DNA of 64,000 nt, taken from Trematomus loennbergii (taxonomy: Eukaryota > Chordata > Actinopteri > Perciformes > Nototheniidae). The stretch is taken from assembly GCA_012861695.1 (NCBI GenBank), contig JAAOOA010000127.1:22309267-22373266 (forward strand), read 5' to 3'. Below, one piece after another: positions 62,064-64,000 of this stretch (position 1 is its first letter; every line of letters begins with the position of its first letter). The notes below the pieces were generated by a model that did no database searches, was not told the origin of the DNA, and saw only the letters and a program-made list of their open reading frames with translations. A program made the position numbers and the translations under genes.

Positions 62064-62148
62064 ATGATGGAGAGGAGGAGGATGGACGCGGCGCTGCTGG
62101 TGCTGTTCCTGGTGCAGCTCACCACTGCGCTGGAGGTCCCACTAGACC
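62064..62148 (+). CDS. nrcam: nrcam first coding exon (signal peptide)
   Basis: Encodes MMERRRMDAALLVLFLVQ then LTTALEVPLD and leaves one base in phase 1 before donor GTAAGT at 62149. NrCAM is a single-pass cell-surface protein of the L1 family that acts in axon guidance and node of Ranvier assembly. The sequence shows a basic n-region (ERRR), a hydrophobic core (AALLVLFLV) and a cleavage site after TTA; the mature start LEVPLD matches mammalian NrCAM exactly. Two adjacent ATGs are possible starts. The second (62067) has A at -3 and G at +4, the stronger context; the first has C at -3. The adjacency of pnpla8 upstream supports orthology. Confidence 0.92.
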
Positions 62149-62385
62149 GTAAGTCTACACAACGTATTTGTATCCAAGTTTAAAATGTGGAATGACAGGT
62201 CAAAATCTATTGGAAAAAGTGTTATTTGCATTTTCTGAAATTTGACGATTTTATTTATCATATATCAAATAAATGAATGTTTGGACTGTTATTGAAATAA
62301 AACAAGCACTTTTCAAAGTTGTACTGTAACTTTGCCTGTTCTGATTCGTTAATCTTCTGACAGGCTAGCTGTTTCCCCCCTGTTT

Positions 62386-62535
62386 CCAGTCATTGTGCTA
62401 AGCTAACTAGCTGTCATATTTACCATACAAACAGGGTGCCAAGAAGAGTACAGAGCCTCTAATTTAAGTCTTGGCAAGATAGCTAATACAAGTATTTCCC
62501 AAAATGTTGAGCTATTTCTCCTTGAAAAGAGGAAA
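62386..62535. repeat. Right-end fragment of the miniature element seen at 7312
   Basis: Contains 'ctgtttccagtcattgtgct', 'aagctaactagctgtcatat' and the terminal 'tttcccaaaatgttgagcta', whose reverse complement matches the left terminus at 7321-7340 with few differences. It is truncated on the left. Confidence 0.6.
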
Positions 62536-63075
62536 TAGATTAATTTATACTCAAAATAATTGTTAGTGTTTTTGTCAAAATTAGTTTGATTCCCCTTTTT
62601 TTAATACTTTTAGATCAAAGCAGCTTAATAGTTGGAAATGCCATCATCTGTCCGTAACTGTGTGCATCAAAAATGTTTTTTTAGATTAATCTCTATTTAT
62701 CCTACCAGTCTAGGTCTAATCACATTTTATTCTAACCAGCTATAAATGCTCTACGTATTATAGGGTTGGCTATCTGTTTTCTTCACAGCTGATTTTATTT
62801 CTAGAGGAAATGTTGCTTTGTTTTTTGCTTCACCTTCTGACTGATGTGAAACAGGAACAAGTCTCAGAGGGACTTGTAGCCCCGCAGCCTGATGTCATGG
62901 CGGTACTTTAGATCTTGTACACAATGCTTGGCTGGAGCTGTTTACCAATGGAGGCCTTGTTTAAACTGTGTCTGAAGCCAAAATAATGCAAACATATATT
63001 TTTCACCACTAATGCCTGGTTCTCTTACTGTCATGATGTGTCCTTTTTGTTTGCTGATTCTGGATAACACTAAAG

Positions 63076-63087
63076 TTCTGGAAGGAT
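63076..63087 (+). CDS. nrcam: Candidate nrcam micro-exon (12 nt)
   Basis: TTCTGGAAGGAT is preceded by AG (63074-63075) and followed by consensus donor GTAAGT (63088). It is 12 nt long with phase 1 at both ends, so inclusion keeps frame and turns PLD-L-PQPP into PLD-LLEG-LPQPP. Mammalian NrCAM has an optional short segment at this exact place, between EVPLD and QPPTIT, with the residues PKLLEDL. The six bases before the AG-defined start also fit that segment: with them the insert would read PKVLEG. An 18-nt exon, however, would need an acceptor ending CA. Confidence 0.55.
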
Positions 63088-63638
63088 GTAAGTCTCAAAC
63101 GAGTGTGAATTCTTTGCAGAGGTTGTGCTAGCAGTTTTTTGTTGTGCATTGAAGGTTTTATTTGATCTTTTGTTATATTTGTGTATTGTGTTTTCTTGTT
63201 TTAAGTTTATAAGATGCTGAGTGTGATTTGCAGTGGACTTTTATACATTGCATGCATTTTGTTGGCTGTTATCGTTTCTCTGTGTTTCTGCAGTGGTAGA
63301 GTATTTTCCATAGAGCATTATTGCAAAGCGCATGACTTGTTTCATTTGTTTTGTCATAGTCCATTAGTTATTTCCCCGCACTGACAGGAATACATTAAGC
63401 ATTGGATCATTACAATAAAGGGAAATGTACCTGAGCGTGCTGTATGGTCTATTTTGCTGCTGCACGTTATGAGAGCCTTTTGTGTCTGTCAGCAAACAGC
63501 TGTCCGGTTTGATTCAGTGTGGTACGTCTGCATGTGATTGGTAAGGACTGCTTGTGTGGTCAATACAGCAACAGAAAAAGGCTTAGTTATGCAGTAACGT
63601 TCATGATTAAATATCACCCTCTTTCTGATCACTTTCAG

Positions 63639-63744
63639 TGCCGCAGCCACCGACCATAACTCACCAATCCCCCAAGGATTACATCATTGACCCACGAGAG
63701 AACATTATAATTCACTGCGAGGCCAAGGGGAAGCCTCACCCCAG
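63639..63744 (+). CDS. nrcam: nrcam exon opening the first Ig domain
   Basis: Acceptor tcactttcag ends at 63638. The first two bases TG complete a Leu codon, followed by PQ then [19 protein letters not shown], then [13 protein letters not shown], and two bases AG before donor GTAGGA at 63745. This is the N-terminal strand region of Ig domain 1 of NrCAM: the QSPKDYI.DPREN block is characteristic of NrCAM, and HC is the first cysteine of the domain disulphide, with the conserved GKP following. The partner cysteine and the FSW motif would be in the next exon, beyond the window. Length (106 bp) and phase (1 to 2) agree with L1-family gene structure as I know it. Confidence 0.95.
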
Positions 63745-64000
63745 GTAGGAATCTGTGAAGTGTGATTTTTGCATTCATTATGCTGATACAGAGAGAGATA
63801 TTCCAGGTTTGGAATCCACCACCATCTGTTAAAAGCCTCAGCTGACAGCCAGTTTCCAGAAATGTCAATCCAAAACATAATGAGTAAAGTTCCAGTTTAT
63901 TCAAGCTATAAATAAAAAAGGTATTTTATTCATGCAGATGCTGCACTTTACTGAGACAGATTGCTGCTAACGCTTTTGAATGTTCTGCTCCAAATGATGC
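63745..64000 (+). other. nrcam: nrcam intron (partial, right end outside window)
   Basis: Begins at donor GTAGGA. The next coding exon (rest of Ig domain 1) is not in the remaining 256 bp. Confidence 0.85.

Larger units (their letters stand above)
62149..63638 (+). other. nrcam: nrcam first coding intron
   Basis: 1,490 bp between phase-1 exons, with donor GTAAGT and acceptor tcactttcag. It contains the right half of a miniature element (62386-62535) and a candidate micro-exon (63076-63087). Confidence 0.85.

Overview
The window is vertebrate chromosomal DNA, almost certainly from a percomorph-type teleost. Short coding exons have GT/AG borders and sit in long introns. There are long CA microsatellites, and many short repeats of types that are common in ray-finned fish genomes. 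I see no bacterial, viral or CRISPR content. Nearly all long open frames are chance frames in introns or microsatellites.

Two real genes are present, both on the + strand and both cut by the window edges. At the left are the last two coding exons of pnpla8 (calcium-independent phospholipase A2 gamma): 3337-3532 and 6691-6926. At the right is the start of nrcam (neuronal cell adhesion molecule, L1 family). Its signal-peptide exon is 61973-62148, a candidate micro-exon lies at 63076-63087, and the exon that opens the first immunoglobulin domain is 63639-63744. PNPLA8 and NRCAM are also head-to-tail neighbours in human, so this is conserved synteny.

Layout. 1-3336: pnpla8 intron. 3337-6966: pnpla8 3' exons around an intron carrying a hAT-like element. 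6967 to about 8185: probable 3' UTR. About 8.2-14.3 kb: intergenic, with a duplicated segment, a retroelement tail and a decayed piggyBac-type element with a CA microsatellite inside it. 14.36-15.125 kb: probable nrcam promoter zone, made of an octamer/TATA/initiator cluster and a CpG-rich segment with an ATG-free exon ending in a splice donor. 15.1-62.0 kb: long 5'-UTR introns of nrcam, interrupted by an ATG-free exon at 45602-45680. They are seeded with TTAA-flanked miniature elements, a complete tRNA-derived SINE with target-site duplication, and a 719-bp CpG-rich inverted-repeat element. 62.1-64.0 kb: first coding introns.

Most notable points: (1) the pnpla8 terminal exon has an apparent frameshift that removes the conserved C-terminus, and even the displaced frame ends in SKV rather than the peroxisomal SKL; (2) a candidate nrcam micro-exon whose similarity to the mammalian optional segment extends six bases upstream of the usable AG; (3) a perfect 17-bp hairpin in nrcam intron 1; (4) several miniature-transposon families with the same TTAAAGG ends. 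I found no clearly novel multi-gene system. Family names come from recognition of sequence, not from database searches.
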